Shown: positions 1 to 11,950 of the stretch, piece after piece
Layout: each line of letters begins with the position of its first letter
How positions within the stretch are numbered: position 1 is the stretch's first letter
Assembly: GCA_002197995.1 (NCBI GenBank)
Contig: NGZR01000001.1
Coordinates: 8,680,001-8,744,000, forward strand
Reading direction: 5' to 3'
Origin: Gaeumannomyces sp. JS-464
Taxonomy: Eukaryota; Ascomycota; Sordariomycetes; Magnaporthales; Magnaporthaceae
Length of the DNA: 64,000 bases
Notes under the pieces: model-generated
Told to the model about the DNA's origin: nothing
The model's database searches: none
What the model saw: only the letters and a program-made list of their open reading frames with translations
Made by a program: the position numbers and the translations under genes

Positions 1-2178
1 GACGAAACGGGAAGATGCCAACCGGCAGAGGACGAAGATGCTGTAGCCTCCACAGCTGCTGGTTGCACGGCTGCCGTCTGTGAGCGCTGTCCTGTTGGCA
101 AGCTGTGACGACCACTACTGTTGCGGGTAACGCGGATCATTGGCTGCTGAGTAGGCTCGACATGTTGGACGTGATGGACCTCAGGTACCGGCTCAACAGG
201 GGCAGGTTCCTCCGTAACCTGGATAGAAGTGTGATCCACATAACCTCCGAGGTCCTGAGGAAATGCAAGCCCAGTTGTCGTCGGAACTGTTTCCTCGACT
301 TGGTGCTGATAGGTCGATAAGTCAGGGGCGGCAGCTTGGTTCCAACCATTTGTAGTTCTTGGCTGACCAAAGCCAGGGGAGGGGAGATCGTCGGGCTCCT
401 CTTCTTCCTCCTCCAGCTCCTGAGTCTGCCCCTCCTGTTCCTGAACCGGCTCTTCCTGCTCCGCTTTCTTTTCCGGCTCATCATGCTTTTGTTGTACTTG
501 GATTTCCTCCTCAGCTTCAGGAGATTCTGGGACAAACTTGTCCGATTTTTGACCCCTGGGACCCTTTGTCTGCTGAATCTGATAAACGCACTCCATGCCC
601 TCGGCCTGGCACTCGCTGCAGCTCGGCTTGTTCTTGGAGCACTAAACGGACGGTAATGTCAGCACGGCCGTTCATGATTTAGAAGTGTGGCTGGTGGGAG
701 AAAAGGAAGGGATGCATGTCAAAATCCCAAAACGCACCTTGATATTCCTATCCCTGCACCCATCACATTTTCCTCGTGTGAGTTTTGGCGGCTTGGCCTT
801 GGACGGAGTCCCTTCTTCGGCGCTAGCCTCGGCACCAGCCCCGGACTTGCGAGGCCTGCGCCTTTTGTTAGCCGAGTCGGCCGTCCCGGGCGTAGGGGAA
901 GCCTCCACGGAGCTGCTAGAGTCAAGGCTGGCTGGCCTGTGCATCATTGGGAGGATTGGGATGGACGATCCTGAGCCGTTCCGCGCCGTACTTGACGAGC
1001 ATAGCCAGCGACTCCCGCTGCAATTCGGGTGACTGGTTCGAAAAGATATCGAACTGCTCCTCCGACAGGGTTGCGGGGTCGATGCCGTTGCGCGAGAGCA
1101 GATTGTTAGCCACTTCCCGGCGCCTGGTCGCCTCGCCTGGCGGGAGGTTGAGGAGTGCCCCGCCAGGCCCGACAGCCACCGTGTCCGCGTCGGGGTTTGC
1201 AGCAGGAGCGGCATCAGCGGCCGCCGGCTGGCTCTCGGCCGGAGTCTTTGGCTTTTTGGGCTTCGACGGTCGCTTCTTCTTGGGCGTCTTGGCCGGGGTA
1301 CCGTCCGTAACAGCCCCGTCCTCCGCGCCCTCTGCGCCTTCGCCGCCGTCCTGTTGATGTGCATTCTTCTGGCTTTTCCTCCTCTTCTTCTTTTGAGGCG
1401 ATGCTCCTTCGGCTCCCTCTGCCGCCCCATCCAGTGGACGCTTGTGCGCGACCGGCTCCGGGGGCGGGGTGAAAAAGTCCAGCAGCTCGCCCACAGTCTT
1501 GTGCAGCGGAGTGTGGTGGTACTTGATCTCGATCTGCTTGGCCTGCCTGTTGAAGACGATGGTCACAGCGCCGCGACAATCGAAGGCGGGCCTGCTCATG
1601 TTGATAGCGTCCTGGCCGTCCCTGCCGCTGGACAGGCCGACGACGGGCAGGGCGGCGCCCTTGGCGTACTGGCGCTTCCATTCCTGCAGAGAGTCCTTGC
1701 ACAAGAACTCAAACGTCCAGCCGGCGGGGGCGCGAGAGATGCTCCGAGGGGTCCACGAGGTGCCGATCTCGTTGGCGGGCGACAGGGCGGCCATGATGTT
1801 CTTGGCGGCGGCGCGCTGCAGGAACGGGTTGTCCTGGGGCTGGTTGGCGATGGCGTCGTGGGCGCGGATGGGGCGCTGGTAGGAGCCATTGCCCAGGGCC
1901 AGGATCTGTGGCGAGCCGCCAGAGAGGCGCATGCCACCCAGCGATGGGTCGAGCGCCGCGGCGGCTTCGAGGGCGGTATTCTCGGCGTCGGTCACGACCA
2001 CCCTCAGCGTCGCCGAGGCGGGCAGCTTGAACGTCGCCGTGGTGTGCTCGGCCTTGGCATCGGTCGTCTTGGTCTGCAGGATGGCCTCGAGGCTGGTGCG
2101 GATGTCGTCGACCGTGTTGCAGACGCGCTGCGAGCTGCCCGTCGCATCGTCGCCCAGCTGGTCGAACAACAGATCCAT
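1..2178 (-). CDS. Zn2Cys6 zinc cluster protein with an internal cluster (3' end outside window)
   Basis: Putative DNA-binding regulator, partial: the reading frame is still open at base 1. The ATG is at 2176-2178. Exon 1 (738-2178) encodes about 480 residues: a globular N-terminal part, then Lys/Ala/Pro-rich linkers with nuclear-localisation-like KKKKRRK stretches. The zinc cluster only starts near residue 475 (CDGCRDRNIK, then CSKNKPSCSECQAEGMEC, i.e. CX2CX6CX6CX2CX6C). It is split exactly before its third Cys by an intron at 642-737 (donor GTGCGT, acceptor TTTAG). A Glu/Gln-rich tail follows. Most fungal Zn2Cys6 factors carry the cluster at the N-terminus, so the internal position is unusual. 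The frame shifts once between about 922 and 965 (net one extra base or two missing). With that corrected, exon 1 ends in the phase the zinc cluster needs. The target is unknown; the class is clear from the Cys pattern. Confidence 0.72.
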
Positions 2179-2854
2179 CGCGAATCGGGGCGTCGGTGCG
2201 CGGTGCGATTATCGGTGGTTGCCCGGCCCGTTCCCGCCTAGGCCTCGGCCATGCGCGACTTGGGTCTGGTGCTCGTCTGCAGCAGCGCGTCGGGCAGACG
2301 GTCGATGATGTTTCGCTGCGACGAAACGGTGAATGATTGATTTCGCTGTCGACGTTCCGAACTCGCGCTGACGCGGTAGCGCGACGCTGCTGGCACAATG
2401 TGGAGAAGTCGCTGGTACCTAATTCAGTAGGTAGGTAGGTACCTAGGTACCTAATGTTTGAGTGGGGCAATTGACGACAGGGAGAGGTTGCACAGAGGTA
2501 CTTGGACAGCACAGCTTCCCCGCAGAATCTCATGACTGAACCAGGCCTTCACATGTATCTGCCGCGTCTTTCGGCTCACTCTAATGATTGATACCGTCAA
2601 AGAACTGGGCATGTCCCTGATTCCCGAACGGCTTGTAGCTGGCGTAGATTAAAAATCCTAGATTTTCAAGTATGAGAAAGTACCCGTAAGGAGATAGAAA
2701 TGTCTAAATCTAATGAATGAATCCGCTCCCACTCTCTTGTACCGCACCCCAACGGCCTCGGCGAAAAGTTTATACCGAGTCTATGCGCACATTCACTATT
2801 TCGTCTATAGTCACACAAAACTTGTCGTTTGGACACTGCCCCGCCCGCTATGCA
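2179..2854. other. Intergenic, 5' of zinc cluster gene / 3' of MFS gene
   Basis: No coding sequence is seen. It holds the upstream region of the zinc cluster gene and the downstream region of the MFS gene. A short tetranucleotide TAGG/CCTA tract lies at 2428-2453. Confidence 0.5.
2428..2453. repeat. TAGG/CCTA tetranucleotide tract
   Basis: Three TAGG units run into an inverted TAGGTACCTAGGTACCTA segment, so the right two thirds is palindromic. Similar short tracts occur at 40425-40441 and more loosely near 28560. It may be a simple microsatellite; no function is inferred. Confidence 0.6.
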
Positions 2855-4807
2855 CTACGTGACAGGCATGACTTCGTCGTCAGAGAGAAGATCGTCGTGA
2901 TTCCATTCCCGCCCGGGCGGGGCGGGGGTGTCTTCGGCCTCGTCCTTCATATATACTGAATGACAGCGTATTTCCAATCAGCGAACATTAAACAAACAAG
3001 AACCGAGGGCAAAGGCAAAGGATTGCAATTCTCGAACTTACCATGAGGCCTAACGAAAAAGGCAAGAACCAAAGTACCAGCAAACGTGGCCAGCAGGAGG
3101 ACAAACGGAGACTGGGGGAAGTACCCCACAGTGGCCGCATACAGGCCGCCGATGGCCAGGGGCGCCAGGATCCGGGCGACGGCGTGGAGCAGGCCGATGC
3201 GCCGAGCAGAGCGCCGACGCTCTCTGGGGCACGTGCTTGGTGAGCGCCGTCTGCGTCGTCGCGGCCCCTAGCCCGCCCATGGCCGTCACGACGCCGCTGG
3301 CCACAAAGAGGGCGGGCGACCGCGCAAACACGTATCCGGTTACGCCCAGCATGTCCGACGCGACGGCGGCCCGGAGGACCCAAAGGTCCACCTCGTCGGC
3401 GCCCGCGTTCTTCTCCGGGACGCCGCCGCTGGCGGCAGCGGCAGCAGCAGAACGGCGGCGGGTGCGGAACAAGTAGTTAACGAGCGGGAGGACGCCAAGG
3501 AGAACGACGACGCGGACGACTGAGGTCAACGAAACGAACTGGGACGTCTCCAGGTTGGTCCAGCCAAACATGAAGCCGCTATACATAATAATGACCTGCC
3601 CGGCGCCCATGGCCATGCCGAGCAGGATCGTGTCGATGGTGGCCAAAAAAACGATGTTGCGCCTCAGTCTGGAGCTGGACCCCGCCCCTTTTGGCCACAA
3701 CGCCCGAAGCGGCTCAAGCGGACTGGTGCCGCTGAAAGCCATGGCAGAGAGCCTGGCGAAGAAGGTGCCGAGAGGCCCACTGCCAGAGCTCGCGGCAGTG
3801 GCGTCGGCGAGGGCCAGAGCTGCTGCGGCGACCTCGGCATGCTTCTCGCGGGCCATTAGCTGGCGCTTGCTAGACACAGACTCGGGCACTAGAAGCAGTA
3901 CGAAGAGCACGAAGAAGACGTGGCAGGCCAGGGTCACGTAGAAGACGGAGACCAGCTCGTGGGTCCACTTCTCGACCATATAGCCGGCCAGGACGGGCCC
4001 CAGGGCCAGACCGGCATACAGACAAGCGTGGAGGTAGCCGATGGCGACGGCACGCTTAGAAGGCGTGGTGCAATCGGCCGTATAAGAGTGGCTGACGACG
4101 CCGCCGGCCGTAAAGGAACCGGCCAGGCCGTCAGCGACAGCGCCGAGGATCAGCCAGTTGTAGTGGACGGTCCCGGGGTACTTGGCGGCCAGGATCATGA
4201 CAGTCTCGCCGACGATGCCGCCGCACGAGGCGACGATCAGCAGGTGTTTGCGGCCGTAGCGGTCCGACAAGGAGCCGATCTTGGGCACGGTGAAGGCGCT
4301 GAGGGAGCCAGTGACGAGGTTGAGGAGCATGTTGAAGGCAGCCACCTTGCTCTGCACGGCCGGATTCTCCTTGCACTGCGGGTTGTCCCCTCCGGGATGA
4401 CGGGGGCGAAGACCAGGGTTGGGTCGCTGGCCGAGCGCTCGCTCAGGTAGCGGCTGCACACGAGCTCAATGATCAGGTTGATCTTGGGCACGATAGAGCC
4501 CCCAAAGGCCAGAGTGAAGAGGACATAGGGTCCGATCAGCCAGTAGACCTTTTGTTCGTACAAGCGTTAGCTCAAGTGGCGTGGCTGGCTCCGGGCAGGG
4601 GCGGGCTCCTACCGAAGGCCTCCTCCACTTGGGCCTGTTGGCGAACTCGGCACCAGAGCCGGCCCAGGTCGCGCCGCTTCCTGACGCCGGCGCGTGCTCA
4701 GAGGAGCTTTGCTGGCGACCGGACAGGAGGCCTTGCGGATCATCGCCGGCGCCGGCGCCAGCGCGCAACAGGGCGGTGTTTTCCGTCGCGGCGGCGTCGG
4801 TGGACAT
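2855..4807 (-). CDS. MFS transporter, TetA/HIAT1-like class
   Basis: Twelve-helix major facilitator, probably a proton-driven exporter or solute transporter of the plasma or vacuolar membrane; substrate unknown. The ATG is at 4805-4807 and is followed by a polar N-terminal tail of about 80 residues. Helix 1 is around GPYVLFTLAFGGSIVPKI. MFS motif A follows helix 2 as GSLSDRYGRKHLL. The last helix is ATFAGTLVLAFFV. A C-terminal exon (2855-2955) is joined across an intron at 2956-3041 (donor GTAAGT, acceptor TTCAG) and ends in an acidic tail closing on TAG. The frame breaks near 4565-4620, at the C4 run 4387-4390, at the G4 run 3226-3229 and near 3197-3202. The last three are each explained by one missing base, and conserved sequence continues across every break. 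The full length would be about 620 residues, normal for this class once the long tails are counted. Confidence 0.75.
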
Positions 4808-6677
4808 TGTCAATGTGGGTACCTCAAAGATACCTGTACCGGGTATCTTGGCTGACGGAGATGGCGGACAAAATATCGAAGCTATGCGCGACACGGAACT
4901 CCCAAGCAATCCAAACATCCAAGTATCGAATACCAAGCACCAAGCAACCAATCGAAGCTGTCGCGTCTCCTCACCGCGTCGCAATGCCAGGCACGGATCG
5001 GACAGCGTGTATCCCTGGGGCGCGACGTGAGGATGCGGAAGGGGGCGGTTTCTTATCGAGTCGTGGCAGGGACAGCCATGGCACACAACGGCCGGATCTG
5101 AACGGCAGCTTATCAGCTAGGGATGTCCCCGGGGCAGATCTGAACGACAGGGAGCTCCAGGTTTGGGAACACCGTGTCGGCGAGTTGAGGCCAGGCGAAA
5201 GGTGCAGAGATGGGATGTGATGTGTTTTAGGTGCTACGGTGGACGCCCGAGGAATCCGACGACATTGAGCCAACGCAGCCAAAAAGGGAAACAGGAGAGA
5301 CGCCTGGGGACGATTTGACCAAGCGCTAGGCCTGTCTCTCCAATTTGTGATTACCAAGCAGCAGAAAGGGATCGACCCCAAATGGACTGCTCGGATTCTA
5401 GCAACCAACAATCCCAGCGGCATCAATGAAACCTGCAAAACCACATTTACCTGCGCGTTGCATCGCAGTGCAGCCCAAAATGACCGGCCGGAGCGACCCG
5501 CGAGCCAATGAGGCACGATGTCGCGGATGCAGGCCGATGCGAACTGAGCTGTCCATGACGCAGTCTCGGCCGGCACGGGGTCAATAGTTGGGTTCCTGGC
5601 TCCGGTTGGCCGCTGTCCCCACGCAGGGCCGCCACGGGAGGAGTGCGTCGGGGCTGGGCGCCTATTTGGGGCCTTGAGGAGCGGGATTCGGGGTCTGGAC
5701 AGTACCTGACGATGAATGACGAAGCATGAATGCCCGGGAACGAAACAGCAAGTTGACGCCTGTCCATTCAGGCCTCCAGATTGGTTTACCCCTGCACGGG
5801 CTTCGCCCTATTGGCTGGGTCTTGGAGTTGAACTCCTGCAGTCGGGAACAACCCCAAAACATGCTGCACGGCACACGCACCCAACTGCCGCCGAGAAGGG
5901 CCTGGCCGGATTCCCGGGGCCGCAGCTAAGCAGACTTCGGACCTGCAGCTGCCCGCCTTTGCCCCAAGCCGCACCCCCGGCCAGGCGACCCCAGAAAAAC
6001 ATGGCCAACGAACCATCAGCCCACACCTTCGCGCGCGAAATCTCTGCTTCTGGCGTCTGGGGTGATCCGTGGCTCAGCCCCGCGAGGCTCCATGCGGCGG
6101 CGACGACCCGAGTCGTGGCCCTTATAGCCCGAATAGCCGGCCCTCGCCCCTGATATCATCGATGGAGCCGCTGTGGAACCCGACCGGCACGGCTGTTAGG
6201 CGTGGATAGCATCACGTAACGATTTGCCAACCGGTGGAGTTTTTGGCACGCCCAGAGAACCAAACAAAATTTCCTGCTCCGGAAATCTGAGGCCATTGAC
6301 CAACGACACGCCCGCTATTATGACCTTCTCGTGCTTCTCACGCAGGGTCCAGCTCCGCATCTGGACACCGAGTGGACTCGGTCCGGGATCGAGCCTGGGA
6401 CTCCGGGGTTGCCCTCGCCGATGTCGCTGTTGCGCTGCTCCGCTCTGGCCTTGGGGCGCGCACCGTGCTGTCATGTCATGGCCGCCGCAAGTATGAGTCC
6501 TCAGGCCGTGTTTTCTCCTCCCCCTTTATTCCCTTCTTCTGCCAGCCCAGATCCCGTCTGCCTTCTCTCCTTAGCAGACTCCCCTAGCCCACTGCTTGCC
6601 CGTCAGAGTCGACAGCACCAAGACCAGCCTCGGATCGCCCCTCGGGACTTCACTGTCTTTGTCTTCATCCCTCCATC
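4808..6677. other. Intergenic, divergent promoters
   Basis: About 1.9 kb between the divergently transcribed MFS gene (-) and amino-acid permease gene (+). No conserved coding sequence, RNA gene or repeat is recognised; the open frames here are short and of low complexity. It presumably contains both promoters. A pyrimidine-rich stretch precedes the permease ATG at about 6515-6600. Confidence 0.5.
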
Positions 6678-8074
6678 ATGGGCACCGAGTCTGAAGCAGC
6701 GGCTACTAAGCCAGAGGCGCCCACGCCTGCTGGGACCAAGGAGCAGCAGCAGCAGCAGCCGCCGCCGCCGCCGCCGCCCGAGCAGGCCAGCGTCTGGACG
6801 AGAGAGGAGGGCGAGCTGATCGACTACAAGACCTTGAACTGGTGGCAGGGCGGCATCGTCCTGATCGCCGAGACCGTCTCGCTCGGTATCCTTTCGCTGC
6901 CCTCTGTCCTGGCCACCGTCGGTCTGGCGCCAGGTATCGTCTTGATCCTGCTCATGTCGGCACTCTCGACCTACTCGGGCATGGTCCTGGCCGAGTTCCG
7001 CGCCGCATACCCTTATGTCCAGAACTTTGGCGATGCGCTCGAGGTCGTCGGCAAGTCCATCGGCATGGGCCCCCTCTTCCAGGAGGTCTTTGGCTGGGGC
7101 AGGTCATCTTTCAGGTCTTCGTCATGGCCAGCCACCTGCTGACCTGGACCATCTGCCTCAACACGCTGACCGACTCGAGCACCTGCACCATCGTCTGGGC
7201 CGTCGTCGGGCTCGGCGTCTTCGCCGTGCTCAACTTCCCGCGCACGCTCAAATACACAGCCTGGATGTCCATGGCCTCGTGCATTTCCATCATCGTGGCC
7301 GTGCTCGTCACCATCGGCGACGTCGCCTACGAGCGACCCATCGGCTCAAAGGCCGTCGAGGCCGCGCGCGAGATCCCTTTTACGTCGGCCATGCTGGCCG
7401 TCACAAACATCGCCGTCTCCTTCTCGAGCCACTCGTGCTTCTTCAGCGTTATTGGCGAGTTTAAAAAACCCGAGGACTTCCCCAAAGCCCTCGCCCTACT
7501 CCAGATCGTCGACACCACCCTATACCTACTCGCCGCCGTCGTTATCTACGTTTGCGTTGGCCCAGGAGTGCCTTCGCCTGCGTTATCGGCTGCCGCTTCG
7601 CGCACTATGCGCAAGGCCATTTGGGGCATCGCCATCCCGACCATCGTTATTGCGGGCGTTATTTACGGCCACGTCGCGGCAAAGTACATCTTCGCCCGCA
7701 TCTTCCGCGACTCCAAGCACGCCGTCCGCCGCACCAAGCTCTCGGGCGCCACCTGGCTCGCCATCGTGTGCGGGCTCTGGGCCCTCAGCACCGTCATCGC
7801 CGAGTCCATCCCCGTGTTCAACAGCCTGCTCGGCGTGGTCGCCGCTATGTTCGCCTCGTGGTTCTCTTTTGGCCTGCCGGGTGTCTTTTGGCTCTGGATG
7901 CACTGGGGCAACTTCTTCTCGAGCAAGCGCCAGACGGCCCGCTTCGCCGGCAACGTCGTCCTCTTCATCACCGGCCTGCTGATCTGCGTCCTCGGCCTGT
8001 GGGCTTCCGTCGAGGCCATCGCGACCGAGCGCGTCACCAGGCCCTGGTCGTGCGCCTCCAACGCGGCGCCATGA
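6678..8074 (+). CDS. AAAP-family amino-acid permease (neutral amino-acid permease, mtr-like)
   Basis: Integral membrane amino-acid/proton symporter of the AAAP/AVT (Pfam Aa_trans) family, close in sequence style to Neurospora mtr. The ATG is at 6678. A cytosolic N-tail carries a Gln run followed by a Pro run (about residues 24-35). The family signature follows in LNWWQGGIVLIAETVSLGI, with LSLPSVLATVG next. About ten further hydrophobic segments extend to the C-terminus. One base is missing in the G4 run at 7096-7099: the frame moves from FGWG to QVIFQVF. With that corrected, the gene is a single intronless exon of 465 residues, the normal family size. Substrate specificity cannot be read from sequence. 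The role in neutral or aromatic amino-acid uptake is inferred from family resemblance. Confidence 0.85.
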
Positions 8075-8605
8075 TGCGATATGATGAATAAGGAAGTATG
8101 AGCGAGATTCTGGGTAGGGGAAATGTTTAGGTCGGGAGGGGGTTTTTTTTTCCCTTGCAATGAGTTGCATGTGTACGATTAGGGATTGAAATGAGGTGTT
8201 ATGCGCGCATGAATGGATAATCGTCGATGTGAAAGCTCGGCTTGCTTGACATGGTGTTATAGATTGTCGTCACTTACACACGCTCCTAACGCTAACGAGT
8301 ATCCAAATCCACACTCGAGTACGTGTACGCTGAGAGGGCTTCTCTCCGCCCTTTCTGGTATCAAAAAAATCCCTGCCGAAAACAGCCCCTTAAGTCCCAT
8401 CCTGCCATCTATCCATCCCTAGGTATACTATACACACGCACCTCAGTCTCGTCTGGCTATTTAGAGTGCTGAAGCTACAACGCAGAAGAAAGAGCCCACC
8501 CGATTAGCAGGGTAATATCGCCCGTTTTTCTTGCTGTTGCTTTTTGTTTCTTACATTTCCCCTTTTTAACCTTTTTTTTTTCTCATTGCCCAGAATCATC
8601 CCGTC
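8075..8605. other. Convergent 3' intergenic region
   Basis: The space between the ends of the permease (+) and the PTH11-like gene (-). It contains T-rich tracts (for example around 8145 and 8570-8580) and no recognisable gene. Confidence 0.45.
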
Positions 8606-10425
8606 TCATCGGCCCCTCCACGTGCCCTCAGAATCATTCCTCCTCCTGCCCTCGGCGTTCATCTGCGGAAGGCGCCCGTCCTCAAATCGGAGCTCGACGG
8701 TCGTGCTCTTCATGATGGGCAGCCTCAGGCCGCCATCCTCCACGTCGTCACCCTCACCACCGCCGGCGCCGCGGCGCAGCTTGTCCGCGCCCAGGTCGGC
8801 CATGCCGAACCCCTCCCCCTCGTCCTCGACGCTCGCAGCCTTGCCGCCGCCGCCGCCGCCGCCGCCGACGCCGTGCGGCCTGCCGAGGGCGGCGAGGTCG
8901 TCGTCGGAGCCGACGCGCTGGGCGCCGCCGTGCTTGCCGCTGCGCAGGGCGCTGCCCAGGCTGCTGCTGCCGCCGCCGCCGCTGCCGCCGCCGTAGCCGC
9001 CGTAGCCGCCCACGCTCTTGGCGCCGGGCTTGCGGGTGCCGCTGCCGTAGCCCATGCGCGTGAGGAGGTGCGACTGGCCGAGGCTGCTGAGCAGCTGGCG
9101 GAGCACGGGCTGCATGGCGGGGAAACAGCCGCACCACAGCCCGACGTGGCCCTCGAGCACGGTCCAGAGGCCGATCGTGGCCATGCTGTAGGTTCTGTTT
9201 TGCAGGGCAAAACGGGGTCAGCGTGGGCCGCCGGAGAAATTGAGGGGTTTCGGGGGGGAAGGATCTTGGCAAGGGGTTTTCGGGTGCCAAGAGTGAGGCT
9301 CTGTTTCAGGGGCAAGGGAGGGAAGGGGAGTGGTGGCGAAAACAAAACGAACCCCCCAAAACCCGAACCGAAAAAAAAAAGGGGGAATGAAGGTAGGATA
9401 GGAAAATTATACTCACGCATCCAATTGGAACGGGGTCGTCCGGATCAGGGCGTATCGCACGATGCCCGTGATGACGGCGAAAATGCCGACGCTCATGACC
9501 ATCAGGACGCGCCACTTGCGCGTCGACAGCATCATCTTGTCCCAGATGACCCACACGGGCAGCGCGACGAGGCACAGGTCGATGGTGATTCCCAATATGG
9601 AGTGCACGTTGAGAATGAGGTCGACCGCGTTGGCGTTCCATGCACTTGTCCGCGGTCATGAAGGGAGGAAGCCATAAAGCACTATCAAGCGCAAGAAACA
9701 TCGCCTGTTAGTCCAGAGCCCCGTTCCTTTCATGCGAGAGAAGGGGTGGGTATCTAATCAAGCATACGAGATGGGCCTGCAAGAAAAGATGCGCAGGCAA
9801 AAAACGACAATGGTTGAAACGACGGTGACGGTGCCGATGGCCCAGACCATCAGCTTGTAGGGCTTGTTGCCGGGGTGGATGCCAGGCAGGAAGGCGACGA
9901 TCTGCATGCGCATCAGGCAGACGGCCCAGAAGTAGAGCAGAGTCTGCGTGGTGAGCGCGTCAAAGAAGCCGAGCAGATACTCGGGCGGGACGAACTGGAT
10001 GTGCGCGCCGGTGCCGTGTTGGACCACTGGGGAAATGTTCAACGGTTAGACCTTGCTGGCTGGCTGCAGCAGCTACGGAAGAGAGAGAGAGAGAGAGAAA
10101 GAGGCAAGGGACTCGAGAGAAACATACACCTGATGTCCATGGCAGACAAGGCGAGCAGCGCACCGAGGGCCAGGACGGCGATGGCGTCGTCGAGCCCGGG
10201 CCGCTTGGCGACGTACAGGCGCGAGTAGAGGCGCAGCCCGACGAAGATGACGGAGAAGACGATCATGGCGATGTTGAGGGACACGGTCCTGTCGCCCAGG
10301 TAGCCCGGCGTGCCGCGGAGGATCTCGGACACGGGAGGGAGAGGGCCGGTCGGCACCGGCAGCGCCGGCGGAGGCCCTCCTGGCGGTGGTGCCCCTGAGG
10401 GCGGCGGGCCTGTTTGGCTGCTCAT
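8606..10425 (-). CDS. PTH11-like seven-helix receptor (fungal rhodopsin-type domain)
   Basis: Predicted plasma-membrane G-protein-coupled-receptor-like protein of the PTH11 group, which lacks a CFEM domain here. The ATG is at 10423-10425. There are four exons: 10128-10425, 9768-10026, 9417-9681 and 8606-9194. Introns are 10027-10127 (GTATGT), 9682-9767 (GTATGC) and 9195-9416 (GTGAGT). After a Pro/Gly-rich N-tail, helix 1 is SLNIAMIVFSVIFVGLRLYS. The family's KRPGLDDAIAVLALGALL loop/helix follows, then LVALPVWVIWD and the late TYSMATIGLWTVLEGHVG. The C-terminal tail of about 170 residues is Gly/Ser-rich. One extra base near 9637-9641 (after KCM) breaks the frame. Removing it makes all exon phases close and gives 469 residues. 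In plant pathogens the family includes surface-sensing receptors; the ligand here is unknown. Confidence 0.85.
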
Positions 10426-11926
10426 GATGGTGGACTTGTTTTGACTGCGGGTCGGCGTTGGTCCGGGCTGGCCTGGCCAGCTGTTGGTGGTGGGTTGTCA
10501 CGGTTGTTTGCTGGAAAAGATCAGCGGTGTCTCTATCTGCGTGGATAGATCGGCGGTCGTGGTAGCGAGGGTCCTTGCTTCTCCTCGTGCTTGACAGTGC
10601 AAATCTCGCAGCTGCAGCTCGTCTCCCAGCGTCTCGGGTTAGCCTAGGCCGTGGAGATGGCGGGATTCATGTGATGGATATAAACGTCCACAGCAAGACA
10701 GTGGAGGGTCAGGGGAAGCAGAAGCAAGATGGAGCAAAAGCATGGCGACCCGGCCAGGGGGACGTGGGGGATGCTTATGGACATTCAGATATTGCATCTG
10801 GAAATTCCTTCCTTCCTTTTTTCCTCAGGTCCGCTCAAGGAGAGACTCCGCTTTCTCTCGTCCTCTCCAATGGTGGTCCTTCTCCGGCCAGCTATTCCTC
10901 TCTCGGGTGTCTCTCTCTCTGCACCTGTGCCAACCCATGCCCTGCGAAGGTAGGCATAGCTGCGCATGTGGGGGACGAGGCCGTCCAGGGGCAACCTTGC
11001 CAGTTCCAGCGCGGTGCGCCTCCAGCCTCACCCGACCACCCACCACTACTACACTACCACTCTCCTTGCCAGGGCATTGCCGCTCATACATACATCCGGA
11101 CAGACAGATTTCCCACGAGCTAGAAGCGCCTCGGTGGAGCCGAGCCCTGCTCGCATATGAATGGACTCATCATCAGGACCTTACCCTTTCGTGTCCCGCT
11201 TGCTTCCGGGTTTTTCTGCTTGTCGTGTTGGCACCCCATCTCTCTCCCCCCTCCCCCCTCCCCCCATAGGCGTGGAAGCCACGAGCAGCCCCTTCCCACG
11301 TGGTCAGCCCTGGATGTGTGTGAACCGGCCAGCTACGACATCTGGACCCCAACGCAGGAAGCAAAGACGGGGACCGCAAAATGACAGTTGCCAACAAAAA
11401 ACAGCAGCTGGCAGAAACAACGCCCGATGAAACGGCTGGAAACAGTCGCAGCCTAGGTGAAGGTTTGACGATTGCGGCGCCGCGGGTGTCCGAGGAGCGA
11501 CCGGGCCAGTATGGCTGGCCTGGGTCGCTTTTCCTGTTTTTCTCTCTGATTGCTTCCACACAACAAGAGACGCCGAGAGAACAACCGGAGGCGGCCTGGA
11601 GGGGCTGAGACGGCTTTTGCTAGCGACGAGAGACGGATACTAGAGCGTGTTTTTGGGAGGAGGGCCTCCACGCTTTCCTCATCTCGCCTGCTGTAGCGGC
11701 CGCCTCTATCTCCACGCTGGGCGTGACGGCCGCCCTTCGTTAGCGGTTTCGACCTTGTTATGCGGCGTGCTTGCGAATATTTCAAGAGCTAATTAATAAC
11801 AGCCTGCCTTTTCTTGTGCCCCTGTCCATGCAAGGGCAGGGCCCACGAGTCAACAACTTCCTGGACAGCCTGACAGGGAATTTGTCCGTCCCCAACATCG
11901 GCTCGCCTGCGCCTTGACGGGGTTTC

Positions 11927-11950
11927 TTTTTTTTTTTTTTTTTTTTTTTT
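11927..11950 (+). repeat. 24-base poly-T run
   Basis: An uninterrupted T run on the + strand between genes. It is a simple homopolymer with no linked coding feature. Length is unreliable in an assembly that shows homopolymer errors. Confidence 0.7.

Noticed and set aside
10580..11123. 182-codon + strand open frame
   Set aside because: No recognisable motif and low-complexity composition; overlaps equally long open frames in other phases.
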